Below, piece by piece: positions 62,321 through 64,000 of a stretch of 64,000 nucleotides of DNA. The notes under the pieces were generated by a model. It was given only the letters and a program-made list of their open reading frames with translations. It was not told the origin of the DNA and did no database searches. How positions within the stretch are numbered: position 1 is the first letter of the stretch; every line of letters starts with the position of its first letter. The position numbers were made by a program, and so were the translations under genes. The stretch is from Ignavibacteriales bacterium (GTDB lineage: Bacteria; Bacteroidota; Ignavibacteria; Ignavibacteriales; Ignavibacteriaceae): positions 1,364,001 to 1,428,000 of the forward strand of contig CP065001.1 of the NCBI GenBank assembly GCA_016700155.1. Direction: 5' to 3'.

Positions 62321-62728
62321 TTATTTTTGATGATGTTCATCTATCATCAAAGTTAAATTCGGTTGAACCGGTACTCTTACTTCACTTGGGAGTAGTGCTT
62401 TCTCCGGCTTTATAAGTACAACGACCATTCCGGGAGTGTCTTTCGCTTTCAGTTTCAGCATACCTGATTCAGATTTCATATCAACTATATCTACCAATTC
62501 TTTTCCTGAAGTGATTTCAAAGGTCGCATTTATTTTTCTGAATGGGGCTTTCATACCAAATCCATTAATCGGATATACTTCAATCAGAACCGTTGATGAA
62601 TTATCAGCAAAGAGTTGCTCTGGTGTTACCCTAATTTCAACTTCGTAAATGTTTGTCACATACATCATTACGAAAACAGTTAGTAGTATCAAAACCGGTA
62701 CAAGAATGTAGATAATAGTTTTCCTCAT
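62321..62728 (-). CDS. Membrane-anchored Ig-like-domain protein
   Basis: A 135-residue protein with one N-terminal hydrophobic helix (IIYILVPVLILLTVFVMMYV) and a periplasmic beta-rich domain. The 'VTPEQLFADNSSTVLIEVYPINGFGMKAPFRKINATFEI' part resembles a Big_1-type Ig-like domain (invasin/intimin-like). No further function seen. It is 10 nt from the ATP-grasp gene upstream, so they are probably co-transcribed. Confidence 0.6.
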   Translation of the reverse strand: MRKTIIYILVPVLILLTVFVMMYVTNIYEVEIRVTPEQLFADNSSTVLIEVYPINGFGMKAPFRKINATFEITSGKELVDIVDMKSESGMLKLKAKDTPGMVVVLIKPEKALLPSEVRVPVQPNLTLMIDEHHQK

Positions 62729-62738
62729 TTAGTGTAAT

Positions 62739-63662
62739 TTATATTTCATTACTTTGACGTGAGCCCGTTTTCTTTACCGACATCATCAAAGCAGTTACAA
62801 TCTTAAAAATTATTTCGTCCGGTACTCCGTCAAAGTGTGATGATTTGAATCTCATATCACATTGATCGTTTACATAATCAATTACAACAAACTTGTTACT
62901 GTTTGTCAAAACAATTTCCGTTGAAAAAAAATCCAGTTGACTAATTCCTGCAATTGTTTTTGTAATCGAAATCAGTTTCCTCAGACTTAAGTTTTTGGTT
63001 TCCTCAGGCGTTATGACCTGATAAATATGACTAATATCATCCCACCATACCGGTATTGCCTTACCAAAAGCCCAGAAAGATCTGAACCATGCACGTTTAT
63101 CATTCAGAATTTTGGGTATGATTTTTTCCTGAAGAATATACTTATCACTTTTATGATTGATGCGTTCCTGAAGAACTTCTTTTAGAGATTCAGCACCTGT
63201 AACAACTCCAACACCACCGCCTGTGGTGTTGCAAGGCTTGATTATAAACGGTCGCCCGAGTATTGCGAGATCCTGGACTGATAACAGAATATTTTCCTTG
63301 TGGTTGTACGGAGGGATAATTATAGAATGCGGAACTTCGAGTCCGCTAGTTATAAATTCCAGATGCATACTGGCTTTGTCAATCGAGTGCTGCACATTTT
63401 TATAAGGATTAAAAATTCTTATCTTTTTTTTAGAAAGCAATCGGGCGAGTTCCTCAAATTCTTCAGCAACATCGGATGCACGATCGAGATAAGAGTGGAA
63501 TAATAATTTCCTGGACTTTACCTTTTCAGTTACTTCTTCAATATTGTGATAACGAATGATATATGTAGACAGCCCTTCATTCTGTAATACGTGTTCAATG
63601 AGGCTAACGAAATCCTCATCATATTCCCATACATATGAAATGGCAAGATCGAATATGTCCAT
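62739..63662 (-). CDS. ATP-grasp family protein
   Basis: A 307-residue cytosolic protein. The middle and C-terminal parts carry ATP-grasp features: PFIIKPCNTTGGGVGVV (nucleotide-binding loop), YILQEKIIP, and FVVIDYVNDQCDMR (metal-binding Asp/Asn). The N-terminal segment (residues 1-110) is a pre-ATP-grasp domain with no recognised substrate motif. Such enzymes ligate an acid to an amine or thiol. The promoter with TATCTTTG lies immediately upstream, giving an almost leaderless mRNA. Confidence 0.8.
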   Translation of the reverse strand: MDIFDLAISYVWEYDEDFVSLIEHVLQNEGLSTYIIRYHNIEEVTEKVKSRKLLFHSYLDRASDVAEEFEELARLLSKKKIRIFNPYKNVQHSIDKASMHLEFITSGLEVPHSIIIPPYNHKENILLSVQDLAILGRPFIIKPCNTTGGGVGVVTGAESLKEVLQERINHKSDKYILQEKIIPKILNDKRAWFRSFWAFGKAIPVWWDDISHIYQVITPEETKNLSLRKLISITKTIAGISQLDFFSTEIVLTNSNKFVVIDYVNDQCDMRFKSSHFDGVPDEIIFKIVTALMMSVKKTGSRQSNEI

Positions 63663-63674
63663 AGTATTTTACAA

Positions 63675-63704
63675 TTTTTACAAAGATATTGTTTGCTATA
63701 TTTG
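63675..63704 (+). promoter_or_regulatory. Divergent promoter of the TPR lipoprotein gene
   Basis: TATATTTG (63697-63704) is a perfect -7 element; the -33 site is TTT (63675-63677) at 19-nt spacing. It shares DNA with the opposite promoter. Confidence 0.5.
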
Positions 63705-63711
63705 CAAGCAA
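63681..63711 (-). promoter_or_regulatory. Promoter of the ATP-grasp gene
   Basis: Minus strand: TTG (63711-63709), 20-nt spacer, TATCTTTG (63688-63681), both elements perfect. The transcript would begin about 14 nt before the ATG. It interlocks with the plus-strand promoter that drives the TPR lipoprotein. Confidence 0.7.
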
Positions 63712-63776
63712 GAAATCAAAATGAATAAACATTCAGATATTAATTTAATCAATGACTTAAGTAAGTTCAGGATATT

Positions 63777-64000
63777 ATGTACAGAACTCTGATTTTAATA
63801 TTGGCACTTTTTATCGCGGGTTGTGCCTCGGAAAGTAAAATAGGTAAAAGTGAAGATACCGGATCAAATGAAAAGGTTATTTCCGCAGGCGACTCAAAGA
63901 AAAAAGCTCTGGAACATTTTATTGCCGGTTCTACTGCTGAAACTAAAGGTGATTATGCAACCGCAATTCTAGAATTTCAGGATGCACTACGCTTGGATCC
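63777..64000 (+). CDS. TPR-containing lipoprotein, 5' part only
   Basis: The frame runs off the right edge; about 74 residues are seen. The signal is MYRTLILILALFIAGC with lipobox cysteine at C16, then a polar linker and the start of a tetratricopeptide repeat (ALEHFIAGSTAETKGDYATAILEFQDALRLD). The start is the ATG at 63777 (frame matches the lipobox). A 23-codon ORF from ATG 63721 to 63792 overlaps this start in another frame and may be a leader peptide. TPR lipoproteins of this kind often act in envelope assembly. Confidence 0.85.
   Translation, partial: MYRTLILILALFIAGCASESKIGKSEDTGSNEKVISAGDSKKKALEHFIAGSTAETKGDYATAILEFQDALRLD

Noticed and set aside
63556..63792. A 78-residue plus-strand gene overlapping the ATP-grasp start
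   Set aside because: Most of it lies antisense to the ATP-grasp gene; only the short ATG 63721 part downstream of the promoter is considered, as a leader.
1..64000. CRISPR array, prophage or transposon
   Set aside because: No regularly spaced direct repeats, transposase, integrase or phage structural genes were found in any frame.

Overview
The window comes from an AT-rich Gram-negative bacterium of the Bacteroidota/Chlorobi (FCB) assemblage, most probably an Ignavibacteria-type organism. Three things point there: two secreted proteases end in type IX secretion (T9SS) sorting domains of the 'NPFNP...GxYYY...KKMxLMK' kind; several promoters match the Bacteroidota consensus TTG-N19/20-TAnnTTTG; and the gene content combines multiheme cytochromes, a complete menaquinone pathway, PAS-rich kinases and OmpP1/FadL-like barrels. 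No phage, insertion sequence, CRISPR array or rRNA is visible. The species assignment is inference.

Layout, left to right. 1-426 is the 3' end of a carbohydrate-binding protein. 763-8280 (+) is a compact ribosome/fatty-acid operon: yceD, rpmF (bL32), plsX, fabH, fabD, a Cys-cluster DUF3109-type gene, fabG, acpP, fabF, rnc. 8408-13892 (+) holds gcvP, an Omp85/BamA-like barrel, rsmE and an RlpA-like lipoprotein. 14658-16841 (+) holds rnhC, pfkA and tRNA-Asp with a near-ideal promoter and a terminator. From about 17 kb most genes are on the minus strand: an AbgT transporter, a T9SS-sorted M12B-like protease, a glycerophosphodiesterase, a large beta-propeller (sortilin/BNR) protein and small genes.

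27.4-33.4 kb is a two-component cluster: two PAS histidine kinases and three stand-alone receivers, with no DNA-binding output domain. 36.4-40.5 kb is a cytochrome operon: a monoheme c, a 13-heme c fused to a b-type membrane domain, and a 7-heme NapC/NirT-like protein, probably a quinol-to-periplasm electron conduit. 40.8-44.2 kb holds a receiver-like protein plus an NtrC-type regulator and its PAS kinase. 44.3-47.3 kb holds asd, a nitrilase-family amidase, a YbaN protein and a hotdog thioesterase.

48.7-57.2 kb is the menaquinone operon menF-D-H-B-A-C-E (minus strand), driven by a well-matched promoter. It supplies the quinone that the cytochrome operon presumably oxidises. Upstream lies rsgA, which has no ATG/GTG/TTG start and appears to begin at ATC directly behind a terminator. 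58.3-63.7 kb is an envelope cluster: a FadL-like barrel, two related lipoproteins with aromatic-rich and Arg/Asn/Asp-rich segments, another barrel, a membrane-anchored protein and an ATP-grasp enzyme. The window ends in a TPR lipoprotein whose promoter lies face to face with that of the ATP-grasp gene.

The strongest candidates for something little described are the cytochrome trio, the two-lipoprotein/FadL cluster, and the non-canonical start and terminator arrangement of rsgA.
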